Source of the DNA: an uncultured Oscillospiraceae bacterium
Lineage (GTDB): Bacteria > Bacillota > Clostridia > Oscillospirales > Oscillospiraceae
Length of the DNA stretch: 64,000 nt
NCBI GenBank assembly: GCA_905234625.1
Contig: CAJOIC010000010.1
Span: forward strand, 1 to 64,000
Direction: 5' to 3'
Shown: positions 37,829 through 46,400 of the stretch, one piece after another
How positions within the stretch are numbered: the stretch's first letter is position 1
How the letters are laid out: every line of letters starts with the position of its first letter
Notes under the pieces: model-generated
Told to the model about the DNA's origin: nothing
Databases searched by the model: none
Seen by the model: only the letters and a program-made list of their open reading frames with translations
Position numbers and translations under genes: made by a program

Positions 37829-39118
37829 TCAAGCCCACACCGATATGTACCAGTAGTTGTAATACCCATGGCTGGGGATGCCGAACAGCTCCAGGTCCCC
37901 GTGCCGTTCGGGACGGGTGTCCTCCAGCTCCACGTCGTACACCCAGTCGGTCCCCTCCTCCGGGATGACCACGAAGGCGTGGGCGCCGTAGAACTGGTTC
38001 ACCTCTCCCGCCACCACGTAGGCGGTCTTCCCCAGGGCCCGGGCCAGGAGCCCGAAGGCCGCCGCGTAGCCATAGCAGGTGCCGCCGCCGTAGCGGAAGA
38101 ACCGGAGCGCCCGCTCATACTCCCAGCCCGTGGCGCCGGTCTCCAGCACCACGTCCTCCGGCCGGACCAGGTATTCTCCGATATCCTTCACATAGAGATA
38201 GGCCGCCCTCAGGGCCTCCTCTCCCGTCAGCTCATCGGCGCCGCAGACCTCCAGAGCGTGCCGGAGATAACCGTCCAGCTCTTCGTTCCCGGTGGTGTAG
38301 GCGCCGTCCACCCCGAAGGTCCAGACCCCCCAGTCCATGTCCCGGATGAGGGTGCCGTCCCCCCAGGTGGCGTACAGCCAGCCGTAAGCCCGGTAGACGC
38401 CCTCGGGATAGGTCTCCGGGAGGCCCTCCGTCACCGCGTCCGCGATATACGTCCAAAGCACGTTGTCAGGTCCCGCGTCCTCCGGCAGATGTCCCCCCAG
38501 GAACAGCCCCGCCTCGTTGACGGTCCGGCCGGACAGGCGCACCAGCACCGCCGCCAGCTCCTCCCGCAGGACGGGTCCGTCCTCCTCCGGGGCCGCGCCG
38601 CTCCGGGAGACGAGGCCAGACTCCGTCTCCTCCGCCAGGGCGCTGGTCCGCTCCCCCGCCTCGCCGGCGAGCCGGACCCCCAGGTGCCGCAGGACGGCGG
38701 AGAGCTCGCTGCGGGTCAGCTCCTCCTCCGGGCGGAACAGATCGCCCTCCTCCGGGAAGATCCCCGCCTCCGTCAGGGCGGAGGCGGCGGCGCAGCTTCC
38801 GTCCTTCGCGTCCATATCCGAAAAGACTGCCGTGCCCTCCGGCAGTCCGTCCAGCATGGCGGCGAGGAGCTCCGCGGCCTCGGCCCGGGTCACGGTGTCC
38901 CGGGGGGCGAAGCTCCCGTCCTCCCGGCAGGCCATCAGGGCGGGATGCGCCGCCTGGGAGGCGATCCGCAGCCGGTCCGCCTCCTCTCCGGGCGCAGGGG
39001 TGGCCACGGTGAGCAGCCGGGTCCTGTGCTCTGTCCCCTCGCCCTCTGCGCCGCCGCAGCCCGCCAGCGCCAGCAGGAGCAGCAGCGCCGCGATCCAAAT
39101 GTAGCGATTCTTTCTCAT
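37829..39118 (-). CDS. Lipoprotein with SLH-like repeats and a transglutaminase-like domain
   Basis: The 429-residue protein has a lipobox (LALAGCGG). Residues 60-200 hold two SLH-like units (FAPRDTVTRAEAAELLAAML and LFRPEEELTRSELSAVLRHLG). The C-terminal half is a transglutaminase-like/papain-fold domain with Cys348 (GGGTCYGYAAAF), His380 (GAHAFVVI) and Asp395 (VYDVELED), so the triad is complete. It may process or cross-link wall proteins or peptides. Having both a lipid anchor and SLH units is unusual. I place the start at ATG 39118 behind GGAAGGAAG. Confidence 0.85.
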   Translation of the reverse strand: MRKNRYIWIAALLLLLALAGCGGAEGEGTEHRTRLLTVATPAPGEEADRLRIASQAAHPALMACREDGSFAPRDTVTRAEAAELLAAMLDGLPEGTAVFSDMDAKDGSCAAASALTEAGIFPEEGDLFRPEEELTRSELSAVLRHLGVRLAGEAGERTSALAEETESGLVSRSGAAPEEDGPVLREELAAVLVRLSGRTVNEAGLFLGGHLPEDAGPDNVLWTYIADAVTEGLPETYPEGVYRAYGWLYATWGDGTLIRDMDWGVWTFGVDGAYTTGNEELDGYLRHALEVCGADELTGEEALRAAYLYVKDIGEYLVRPEDVVLETGATGWEYERALRFFRYGGGTCYGYAAAFGLLARALGKTAYVVAGEVNQFYGAHAFVVIPEEGTDWVYDVELEDTRPERHGDLELFGIPSHGYYNYWYISVWA

Positions 39119-39229
39119 GTGTCGCTTCCTTCCCGGCCCATGATAGCACAGAAACGGAGGCGAACACAAGCATGTTCGCCTCCGCTGTCAGGTTTTACCG
39201 TCCCGCGGGCGCGGGAAGGAGCTGTCCGC

Positions 39230-41314
39230 TCAGCCGCCGATCAGTCCCATCAGGGCACCCACGGCGCCGCTCTCGTCCGTCACGGTGAGGGTGCCGGTGT
39301 CCTCGTCATAGCTCAGTCCGGCGCCCAGCGCAGACAGCAGGTCCCCCAGGGAGATCCGCAGCACGCCGTCCTCCACGGAGGTTTCGACGCCCAGGGAGGC
39401 CAGCTCGCCGGAGCCCAGTGTGACGGTGACGGTATCCCCGCCGTCCTCCACCAGGATGACCACGCCGGTGTACTCCACGCCGGGCTCGAAGGCCTCGATC
39501 CGGGTGCCGACGGAGACGTCATAGGCCTCCAGAGCATTGTCCATGGCGCAGTCTACATAGATGGCGAGGCTCTTGCCCTCCGGAGCCTTCACGACGGCGC
39601 CGTCCGCCATGGTGAAGCTGTACAGGTTCGAATCGCCGGTCACGGTCCAGACGGAGCCGGCGTCCATGCTCATGCGCACGCCCCAGAGCGTCTCGTAGGC
39701 GTCATTGTAGATCCGCTGCTTCAGGGTGTTTTCCAGCGCTGTCGCCGTATCGGTGGCGTCGTTCAGCTCGTCCTCGGGCAGGGCGCTGACAGCCGCGGTC
39801 CAGTAGTTGTTCCAGGCCGCCAGAGTGGTGCCCTTCACCGCGCCGGTGAGCTCCGCGTCCTCCAGGGAGAGGATCATCTTGCGCATGTAGTCCTCATGGA
39901 CCACGTCGCCCTCGGCGCTCATGTTCCGGAAGACCACCTCGTCCCCCACGTACTCAGCGCCGTCCTGCGGGTAGATGCCGGAGGCCATGGAGTCATAGGA
40001 GAAGTGGGAGTGGACCAGGGTATTCGTGACGCTCTTCAGTTCACAGCCGTCGAACACCACCTTGCCGTTGTGGCAGCTGATGTCCACGAGCGAACCCGCC
40101 TCATACTCGCTGATGAGGCCCCGGACGCCGGCGCTCTCCGAGGCCCAATCCTCGTAGGTGGTGCCGTCGGCGAAGACCAGGTCCTCGGGCATGGTGGACA
40201 TATAGACATTGTTCAGATAGGCCGTGGCCTGGGAGTCCGCGCCGGACATATCCGCGTGCATCTTGATGGGATAGTCGTGGGCAGCGAGGATCGTCCGTCC
40301 ATCCTCGGTGGCGGCGGGGACCAAAAGCTCCGCCTCCCCGTCGTAAGGGGCGACAGCGGTCTCGTCGGCGTTTTCAAGACTGTCCACCGTCAGGGTGGCG
40401 TTGCGGCAGACGGTGATGCCCACGTTGCCGCCCAGGACGTTGGAGCCGTACACGTAAGCGGTGCAGCCCGCCGCGTCATAGATGGCGTAGCCGCCGGTGC
40501 CGATGTTCTCCACGTCGGAGTTCACCACGTACATGGTGGTGCTGGTATTGTCGTAGCTCAGACCGCCCCAGGAGTTGGTCAGGACGGCGGAGTTCAGGAA
40601 CCAGACGTCGCCGCCCATGAGGAGCATGGCGCGGGTGGAGTGGTTCACGAACATGCTGTCCACGCAGATGAGGTCTCCCAGCTGGGTGGTGTTCTTATCG
40701 CGGGTCGTGGAGGGGATGTGCACGCTGGGACGGCCGGTGCCGTTGGACTCCACGTACACGTTCCGCATCTCGATGGCGGAGCCGTTGAAGGCGATGCCCA
40801 CGCCGGGGGCCGTCTCGGTGGCCTTGTCATGCTCGGGCTCGTTCGGGTCCTCCTCCATGACGATGACGGAGTTGTACATCTCGCCATCCGGGGCTTTGTA
40901 GATATCCTCCGCGCCGCCGAAGAAGACGGGGGTGGTCTCGTCGGTGAGCTGGTTTATGACGATGCCGGAGTTGCCCACGGATTCCTCCGCGTCCCAGTTC
41001 TCCGCGCCGCAGTAGATGCGGATGCCGCCGAGGGCATAGGGCTCGCCGGTCACGGGGGCCGCGACGCCGTCCAGACCCTCCGCGTCATAGGCGTCGGTCA
41101 CGTTCTGAGAGACGGTGTAGCCGTCCTCGGCGTACTCGATGTACAGCGCCGCACGGCCGCCCAGGATGTCCACGGCCTTGGTGGAGTTGTCAGGGGGACG
41201 GCTGGTGGCGGACCCGCCCATGGAGGTGTCCGGCATGTCCGAGGACGCGAACGCTCCCAGGGACAGGACCATGCACAGCGCCAGAGCCAGCGCCAGGATC
41301 TTGGTGATCTTCAT
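39230..41314 (-). CDS. Large secreted beta-helix-like protein (paralogue 2)
   Basis: The 694-residue protein starts at ATG 41314 behind AAAGGAGAAC with the signal peptide MKITKILALALALCMVLSLG. The body carries many short beta units with conserved Asn/Gly turns. It shares with the other two paralogues a GDVVHEDYMRKMILSL segment and GSVWTVTGDSNLYSF. It lacks the YPxFDEY C-terminal module; instead it ends in a 65-residue beta-rich segment (VTLGSGELASLGVETS to GALMGLIGG). It is transcribed divergently from the lipoprotein gene at 41460. Function unknown. Confidence 0.85.
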   Translation of the reverse strand: MKITKILALALALCMVLSLGAFASSDMPDTSMGGSATSRPPDNSTKAVDILGGRAALYIEYAEDGYTVSQNVTDAYDAEGLDGVAAPVTGEPYALGGIRIYCGAENWDAEESVGNSGIVINQLTDETTPVFFGGAEDIYKAPDGEMYNSVIVMEEDPNEPEHDKATETAPGVGIAFNGSAIEMRNVYVESNGTGRPSVHIPSTTRDKNTTQLGDLICVDSMFVNHSTRAMLLMGGDVWFLNSAVLTNSWGGLSYDNTSTTMYVVNSDVENIGTGGYAIYDAAGCTAYVYGSNVLGGNVGITVCRNATLTVDSLENADETAVAPYDGEAELLVPAATEDGRTILAAHDYPIKMHADMSGADSQATAYLNNVYMSTMPEDLVFADGTTYEDWASESAGVRGLISEYEAGSLVDISCHNGKVVFDGCELKSVTNTLVHSHFSYDSMASGIYPQDGAEYVGDEVVFRNMSAEGDVVHEDYMRKMILSLEDAELTGAVKGTTLAAWNNYWTAAVSALPEDELNDATDTATALENTLKQRIYNDAYETLWGVRMSMDAGSVWTVTGDSNLYSFTMADGAVVKAPEGKSLAIYVDCAMDNALEAYDVSVGTRIEAFEPGVEYTGVVILVEDGGDTVTVTLGSGELASLGVETSVEDGVLRISLGDLLSALGAGLSYDEDTGTLTVTDESGAVGALMGLIGG

Positions 41315-41343
41315 AGAGTTCTCCTTTCTTCCTCTCGGTTTGC

Positions 41344-41361
41344 ATGACAAACAAATGTCAT
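41344..41361 (-). promoter_or_regulatory. Perfect dyad in the 5' leader of the paralogue 2 gene
   Basis: ATGACA, loop AACAAA, TGTCAT, between the -10 box and the Shine-Dalgarno. It could be an operator or an mRNA hairpin. Confidence 0.4.
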
Positions 41362-41372
41362 TCCTCATCTCA

Positions 41373-41400
41373 ATTATAATACAACACCTGTAAATTACAA
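41373..41400 (-). promoter_or_regulatory. Promoter of the paralogue 2 gene
   Basis: On the - strand TTGTAA (41395-41400), a 16-base spacer and TATAAT (41373-41378). Its -35 box is 23 bases from the -35 of the divergent lipoprotein promoter. Confidence 0.8.
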
Positions 41401-41423
41401 TCCCCAAATTCTTTGCTTCCTCA

Positions 41424-41452
41424 TTGACAGGCCCTGTTCTTTGCTTTACAAT
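41424..41452 (+). promoter_or_regulatory. Consensus promoter giving a probably leaderless mRNA
   Basis: TTGACA (41424-41429), 17-base spacer, TACAAT (41447-41452). The ATG at 41460 is 8 bases past the -10, where transcription should start, and there is no Shine-Dalgarno. Confidence 0.85.
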
Positions 41453-41459
41453 CCGTAAT

Positions 41460-43424
41460 ATGAAAAAGTTATTTTTTATCCTATGCGGCGTACTGCCGCT
41501 GTGCCTTTCGCTTCTTCTGGCAGGCTGCGCCGGGACCCGGTCGGCCACGGTGCCGGAGGCTCCCGCCGAAGCCATGGAGGCCGCGGAGGCCCTGCCGGAG
41601 CTCCCCGCAGGACCCGCCCCGGTGGACCTGAGCGCCCCGGGCACGACCCCGGAGGGCGTATCCCGCCGGGGCAGCGTGGTCACCGTGTCCGCCGCCGGGT
41701 CCTATGAGCTCTCCGGCGAGCTGGACGGCAAGGTCGTGGTGGACGCGGACGGGCCCGTGGAGCTCATCTTGAACGGCGTCCGCCTCATGGGCCAGAGCTG
41801 CCTGGACATCCGCTCAAACGACCCGGTGACCCTGGTCGCCCCGGCGGGGACGGTGAACCTCTTCACCGACACGCCCCCCGCGCCGCCCAGCGGCGAGGCG
41901 TCCTCCTCCGAGCCCGGAAGCCCTGAGCCGGAGACCGACGAAGACGCCCTGGACGCGGAGGAGGACGATGAGCTCCTCACTGCGGCGGACAGCGCTTTCG
42001 GCGCCGTCATCACCTCCAAGGCGGCCCTGACCGTCACCGGAGAGGGCAGCGTCACGGTGGACGCCCGCGTCAACAACGGCGTCCGCGCCAAGGACGGCCT
42101 CACGGTGGAGGGCTGCATCCTCACCGTGCGCTCCGCGAACCACGGCGTGAAGGCCAAGGGCGGCATCACCCTGGCGGGCGGATCTGTCACCGTCACCGCG
42201 GGCGGGGACGCTCTCGCGGCGGAGGCCGGGCGGATCGTCCCCGGCGGGGTATCCCTCCTGGACGGGACCGTCACCCTCACGGCCAAGGGCCGGGGCGTGG
42301 ACGCGGAGGGGCCCGTGGCCGTCTCCGGCGGCGTCCTGACCGTCACCTCCCAGGACGACGGCCTTCGGGCCGACACCGCGGTCATCTCCGGCGGTCAGAT
42401 CACCCTGGACGCCGGCTGCGACGGCATCCAGACCGGGACGCTTCTGTCCGTCTCCGGCGGCACGCTCTCGATCACCACCGGCGGTGGCGGCGGCGACGCC
42501 ATCAGCCACGCCGGGGACGCCTTCGGGCCTATGATGTGGAGCTCCTCCGCCACGGAGCCGGAAAACAGCGCCAAGGGCCTCAAGTCCGACGGGGACATCG
42601 CCATCTCCGGCGGCGTCATCGACCTGAACACCGCGGACGACAGCATCCACTGCGCCGCGGTCTGCACCGTGGACGGGGGTGAGATCACCGTCCTTTCCTC
42701 CGACGACGCCATTCACGCGGACGATATGCTGGTGATAAACGACGGCCTCATCCGCATCGACGACTGCTTCGAGGGCCTGGAGGCCTTCGCCGTGGAGCTG
42801 CGGGGCGGCGACGTAGTCATCCGCGCCGTGAACGACGGCATCAACGCCAACGGCCAGGAGATGATGTTCCGGCGCTCCACCGATGCGGAGGAGAGCGTCG
42901 TCACCTCCGCCAGCGGTTCCGCCACCACCTACGTCCTCATCGCGGGCGGGTCCCTGGACCTGGTGGTCACCGGCAATTCGAGCAACATGGGCGACGGCGT
43001 GGACTCCAACGGCGCGGTGTACATCACCGGCGGCGACGTGGTGGTCTCCACCTTCGGCACCTTCATGGAAAACGGTCTGGACACCGGCTGGGGCGGTCCC
43101 GTGGTCACCGGCGGCCGTGTCATCGCCGGCGGCTCCTCGACCATGGCGGAGGGCTTCGGCAGCTCCTCCACCCAATGCGCCGCCGTGGTCTCCACCAGCT
43201 ACATGCCCGACGGCACGGAGGTCGTCCTCTCCGATGAGGACGGGAACGTCCTCTGGTCCGTGGTCCTGGCGGACGCCTTCTCCTGCATCCAGATCTCCCA
43301 TCCCGACATGCAGGTGGGCCATGTCTACACCCTGACCTACGGCAGCGAGAGCACCACCCTGGACTTCACGGATTCGAACCTCGTGTCGCAGACCCGGGGC
43401 TTCGGCTTCGGCCGTCCCTTCTGA
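41460..43424 (+). CDS. Lipoprotein of the Cthe_2159 carbohydrate-binding type
   Basis: The 654-residue product starts MKKLFFILCGVLPLCLSLLL with lipobox LAGCAG. After an Ala/Pro-rich linker comes a long series of right-handed beta-helix coils built on GG-x-(I/L/V)-T/S (GVRAKDGLTVEGCILTV, GVKAKGGITLAGGSVTV, DGIQTGTLLSVSGGTLSI). This is the pattern of the clostridial Cthe_2159/DUF4353 family, which binds plant polysaccharides such as polygalacturonate. An acidic Pro/Glu/Asp loop (residues about 150-180) breaks the helix. The start is chosen from the signal peptide and promoter; no Shine-Dalgarno is present. The family is fairly sure; the ligand is unknown. Confidence 0.88.
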   Translation: MKKLFFILCGVLPLCLSLLLAGCAGTRSATVPEAPAEAMEAAEALPELPAGPAPVDLSAPGTTPEGVSRRGSVVTVSAAGSYELSGELDGKVVVDADGPVELILNGVRLMGQSCLDIRSNDPVTLVAPAGTVNLFTDTPPAPPSGEASSSEPGSPEPETDEDALDAEEDDELLTAADSAFGAVITSKAALTVTGEGSVTVDARVNNGVRAKDGLTVEGCILTVRSANHGVKAKGGITLAGGSVTVTAGGDALAAEAGRIVPGGVSLLDGTVTLTAKGRGVDAEGPVAVSGGVLTVTSQDDGLRADTAVISGGQITLDAGCDGIQTGTLLSVSGGTLSITTGGGGGDAISHAGDAFGPMMWSSSATEPENSAKGLKSDGDIAISGGVIDLNTADDSIHCAAVCTVDGGEITVLSSDDAIHADDMLVINDGLIRIDDCFEGLEAFAVELRGGDVVIRAVNDGINANGQEMMFRRSTDAEESVVTSASGSATTYVLIAGGSLDLVVTGNSSNMGDGVDSNGAVYITGGDVVVSTFGTFMENGLDTGWGGPVVTGGRVIAGGSSTMAEGFGSSSTQCAAVVSTSYMPDGTEVVLSDEDGNVLWSVVLADAFSCIQISHPDMQVGHVYTLTYGSESTTLDFTDSNLVSQTRGFGFGRPF

Positions 43425-43431
43425 GAGCGCA

Positions 43432-43466
43432 GCCGCTTTCCTTCGCCCCCGGCGATTGAAAGCGGC
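43432..43466 (+). terminator. Hairpin after the Cthe_2159-like gene
   Basis: Outer stem GCCGCTTTC with GAAAGCGGC and an inner stem TCGCC with GGCGA. The T tail is weak (TTCTCTAT). The right arm overlaps the -35 box of the next gene. Confidence 0.65.
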
Positions 43467-43484
43467 TTCTCTATATGCTATACT
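43456..43484 (+). promoter_or_regulatory. Promoter of the paralogue 3 gene
   Basis: TTGAAA (43456-43461), 17-base spacer, TATACT (43479-43484). Its -35 lies in the arm of the preceding hairpin. Confidence 0.8.
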
Positions 43485-43519
43485 TGTGAATGAATTAATT
43501 ATAAGAAAGGAGAAACAAC

Positions 43520-45388
43520 ATGAGGAAACTATTGGCTGTACTCCTGGCTCTGACGCTGGTGCTGAGTCTGGGCGTGACCGGCTTTGCCTCCGGAGAGGCG
43601 TCCGGCGACACCTCCGGCGAGGCGGAGGACACCGGACCCAAGGCGGCCATCGTCTACGGCGACGGCGGCGAGATCGCCGAGGACGAGCAGACGGAGGGCT
43701 TCGACCTGACCTTCTATCCCGGCGGCGGCCGGGACGACGGGGGCCTGCGGAGCTTTCTGTTCACGTCCGACAGCTCCGGCGCCGCCCTGCTCTACTCCGA
43801 GCCCCGGGAGGACACCCTGACCTACACCGTGGGCGGGGACGCTGCGAACATCGCGCTGGACGAGTACCCCGTCTCCGACACCGCGGCGGACTTCCTGCGG
43901 GGCGTGGGCGTGGAGAGCTTCGACTCCGCTGTCATCCTGGGAGATGACGAGGCGGCGGATTCCTGCCCGCCTGTCATCTCCGCCAAGGGCTGGACCGACC
44001 TGACCATCGACGGCACCCTGATCCTGGCGGCAGGCGCCGCCCGCAGCGCCTTCTACTCCGACGTGTCCGGCGGCAGCACCGTTCCCGGTCCCGGGGCCAT
44101 GGGCGGCGCCCAGGGCAGCGAGGCTCCCGTGGTGGTGGTATCGAACTCTCTTCTGGAGACCACCGGCGGCGGCGACATCGCCGGGGAGATCTCCGTGGGC
44201 AACTCCGGCGGCCGGGCCCGGGGCATCCAGCCCCAGGGCAAGAGCGTGACCTATCTCTATAACTCCGCCATCGTGTCCCATACCTGGGGCGCCTGGAGCA
44301 CCGACTCCGCGCGGCAGGGCCTGGACTTCGTCGCCTGGCGCAGCCTGGGTCTCAGTCAGGGCGGATACGGCGCCTACGCCGACACCAGCTGCCACGTCTT
44401 CCTCTACGGCAGCACCCTCATGGGCAGCTCCGACGGTATCGTGGCCTCCAACAACGGCGAGATCTACGCCACGAACAGCGCCGATGAGCAGAATACCACC
44501 GAGCTGCGGGCCTTCATGGGCCGCACCGCCAACATCCGGGACCTCTCCTGGCAGGACTTCCCCGCCCAGGCGGAGGACGTGACGGACAGCCTCATCATGG
44601 GCGGCCAGACCGCCGTGCAGTTCCACATGCCCGACCAGGGCCATTCCGGCGCCCGGAACCAGACCCAGGGCACCCTGTATGTGAAGGGCGGACGGCTCGC
44701 TACGGACGAGAGCCTCATCAAGGGCGGCTTCGACGGCATCGCGGCCTACAACCAGCGCTACGCCGGCGCTCTCATCGTGACGAAGTCCGCCAACGCCAGC
44801 ATCTACCTCCAGGGCACGGAGCTGGACAGCTGGAGGGGCGTCCTCATCCACACCATGATCAACTCCGACTCCAACGTCAACAACATCGCCGACGGGGACG
44901 AGACCGTCGGCAGCACCGTGGTGTTCGAGGATATGGACGTCACGGGCGACATCATCCACGACGACTACCAGCGGGAGCTGTACCTCACCCTGGACAAGAC
45001 CACTCTCACCGGCGCCATCTACTGCAACACCGCCGAGGACTGGAACGCCCTGTGCGAGGCGGAGTTCGACGGCAGCTACATCCTGGACCCCGACGGCTAC
45101 GACACCTGGTGGGGCGTCACCCTGACCCTCTCCGGCAACTCCGTCTGGAACGTCACGGATACCTCCGTGGTCACCGACCTCATCCTGAACGACGGCTCCA
45201 CGGTGAACGGCGTCATCACCGAGAACGCCGACGGCACCCTGACCATCTCCCCGCTGGAGGGCTCCGCCGATACCGGGAGCGCCTCCGGGGAGGCCTCCAA
45301 CATGCCCGACGGCTCCATGCCGCCCGATCCCCCTGCGGACCTGGCCCCCGGCGAGGTGCCTCCCGGCGGCTTCGGCGGCATCGACTGA
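43520..45388 (+). CDS. Large secreted beta-helix-like protein (paralogue 3)
   Basis: The 622-residue protein has signal peptide MRKLLAVLLALTLVLSLGVT and a SGEASGDTSGEAED linker. Residues 150-560 are beta-helix-like and closest to the 25498-27429 product: both have STDSA, YGAYADTSC or YGTYADTSC, SNNGEI, NSDS and H-x-DYQR segments in the same order (GDIIHDDYQRELYLTL here), and NSVWNVT near the end. It lacks the C-terminal YPxFDEY module and ends in a Pro/Gly-rich tail. AAGGAGAAAC precedes the ATG. The hairpin in the right 93-bp repeat is its terminator. Confidence 0.87.
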   Translation: MRKLLAVLLALTLVLSLGVTGFASGEASGDTSGEAEDTGPKAAIVYGDGGEIAEDEQTEGFDLTFYPGGGRDDGGLRSFLFTSDSSGAALLYSEPREDTLTYTVGGDAANIALDEYPVSDTAADFLRGVGVESFDSAVILGDDEAADSCPPVISAKGWTDLTIDGTLILAAGAARSAFYSDVSGGSTVPGPGAMGGAQGSEAPVVVVSNSLLETTGGGDIAGEISVGNSGGRARGIQPQGKSVTYLYNSAIVSHTWGAWSTDSARQGLDFVAWRSLGLSQGGYGAYADTSCHVFLYGSTLMGSSDGIVASNNGEIYATNSADEQNTTELRAFMGRTANIRDLSWQDFPAQAEDVTDSLIMGGQTAVQFHMPDQGHSGARNQTQGTLYVKGGRLATDESLIKGGFDGIAAYNQRYAGALIVTKSANASIYLQGTELDSWRGVLIHTMINSDSNVNNIADGDETVGSTVVFEDMDVTGDIIHDDYQRELYLTLDKTTLTGAIYCNTAEDWNALCEAEFDGSYILDPDGYDTWWGVTLTLSGNSVWNVTDTSVVTDLILNDGSTVNGVITENADGTLTISPLEGSADTGSASGEASNMPDGSMPPDPPADLAPGEVPPGGFGGID

Positions 45389-45405
45389 CCCTCGATATAC
45401 AGCAG

Positions 45406-45498
45406 GGGCGCGTTGCAGAATAGGATATTCTGTGACGCGCCTTTTCTACGGCAGGAACAGGCAAAGATTGTAAAACTGCGCCCGAAATGTGGAAAATT
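45406..45498. repeat. Right copy of the perfect 93-bp inverted repeat
   Basis: Exact reverse complement of bases 1-93. Its inner end holds the hairpin at 45407-45441; its outer part codes for the last 17 codons of the transporter gene on the - strand. Confidence 0.95.
45407..45445. terminator. Terminator of the paralogue 3 gene inside the repeat
   Basis: Sixteen-bp stem (45407-45422 with 45426-45441, two wobbles) and TTTT, 18 bases past the stop at 45388; it also lies after the transporter stop on the other strand. Confidence 0.85.
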
Positions 45499-46318
45499 TC
45501 CCCAGGGGCGTGGGCTTTTCCCCGAAGGCGGCGAAGCCCATCAGGGACGCCACCACCGGCTCCACCGACGCCATGACGGCGCCCTTCCCCGCCTCCGTGC
45601 CCCGGAGTCCGAGGCTGTAAAACAGGGCGGGCAGGAAGCCGGACACCACGATGAGGCAGATCCCCATTAACACCGTGAAGGGACTTGTCAGCACCGGTGC
45701 GGCGGGACCGAAGCCCCATACCGCGATCCCCGCCAGGGTACACAGCAGCCACCCGTAGACGTTGATGGTCAGGGTGTCGTACCCGCGGTTCGACAGGGCC
45801 TTGATGCACACGGTATAGCAGGCGTACCCGATGCCCGCCAAAAGGCCGTAGATCACCCCCGCGGCGCTCAGGCCCGTGTCCCCCTCCAGGAGACCGGATA
45901 CCAGGGTGCATCCCGCCACCGCGCACAGCAGCGCCATGAGCTTCCGGCGGCTGAACCGCTCCCCGAAGGCGAAGAGGCTGATGACCATGACGAAGGTCGG
46001 CGCGGAGTACATGAGGGTGCAGGCCGCGGACAGGCTGCCGTAGGCGATGGACTGATAGTAGCAGAAGGTGAAGAAGAAGGTCATAAGACCGAAGGCGGCC
46101 ACCAGCCAGGCATCCCCCAGCCGGAAGCGAAAGAGCTTCGGGCCTTTCAGCAGCGCCCAGACCGTGAACAGCACCAGGCACCCTCCTGAGCGGATGACGA
46201 GGATGCCGCCGCTCGTCACCCCCACGGCGTTCAGCTGCCGGGTGAACAGGCCGATGGTCCCCCACAGCACTCCCGCCAGCAGGATGGATATATCGTATTT
46301 TTTCAAAGCGAAACACAC
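45446..46318 (-). CDS. DMT-family (EamA) transporter with a replaced C-terminus
   Basis: The 290-residue protein has nine clear transmembrane helices and two EamA repeats. The first ends AFGERFSRRKLMALLCAVAGCTLVSG, giving helix 5. The second ends AFGEKPTPLG and then, instead of helix 10, reads KFSTFRAQFYNLCLFLP, which is encoded by the 93-bp repeat. So the last helix is missing or replaced. EamA proteins export amino acids, drugs or other small molecules. It has its own promoter with a dyad at 46340-46353. It may be inactive or altered. Confidence 0.85.
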   Translation of the reverse strand: MCFALKKYDISILLAGVLWGTIGLFTRQLNAVGVTSGGILVIRSGGCLVLFTVWALLKGPKLFRFRLGDAWLVAAFGLMTFFFTFCYYQSIAYGSLSAACTLMYSAPTFVMVISLFAFGERFSRRKLMALLCAVAGCTLVSGLLEGDTGLSAAGVIYGLLAGIGYACYTVCIKALSNRGYDTLTINVYGWLLCTLAGIAVWGFGPAAPVLTSPFTVLMGICLIVVSGFLPALFYSLGLRGTEAGKGAVMASVEPVVASLMGFAAFGEKPTPLGKFSTFRAQFYNLCLFLP

Positions 46319-46333
46319 CTTTCCAAAGTCAGG

Positions 46334-46362
46334 ATTTTACCTGTTTCCACAGGAAATGTCAA
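46334..46362 (-). promoter_or_regulatory. Promoter of the EamA gene with an operator-like dyad
   Basis: On the - strand TTGACA (46357-46362), 17-base spacer and TAAAAT (46334-46339). Nearly the whole spacer is the dyad CCTGTTTCCACAGG (46340-46353), a good place for a repressor. Confidence 0.7.
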
Positions 46363-46400
46363 CTTCGGTTCGGTGTGTTTCTCCGGTTCCCGTATCGTGT

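Noticed and set aside
38985-39000. A further copy of the CCGGGCGCAG repeat core
   Set aside because: It lies within the SLH/transglutaminase lipoprotein coding region and lacks the other conserved end at the 47-bp distance, so it is taken as chance.
37061-41347. A 1428-codon + strand open frame
   Set aside because: It runs antisense across several well-supported genes (PPTase, SLH lipoprotein, beta-helix paralogue) and has no Shine-Dalgarno; such frames are common in high-GC DNA.
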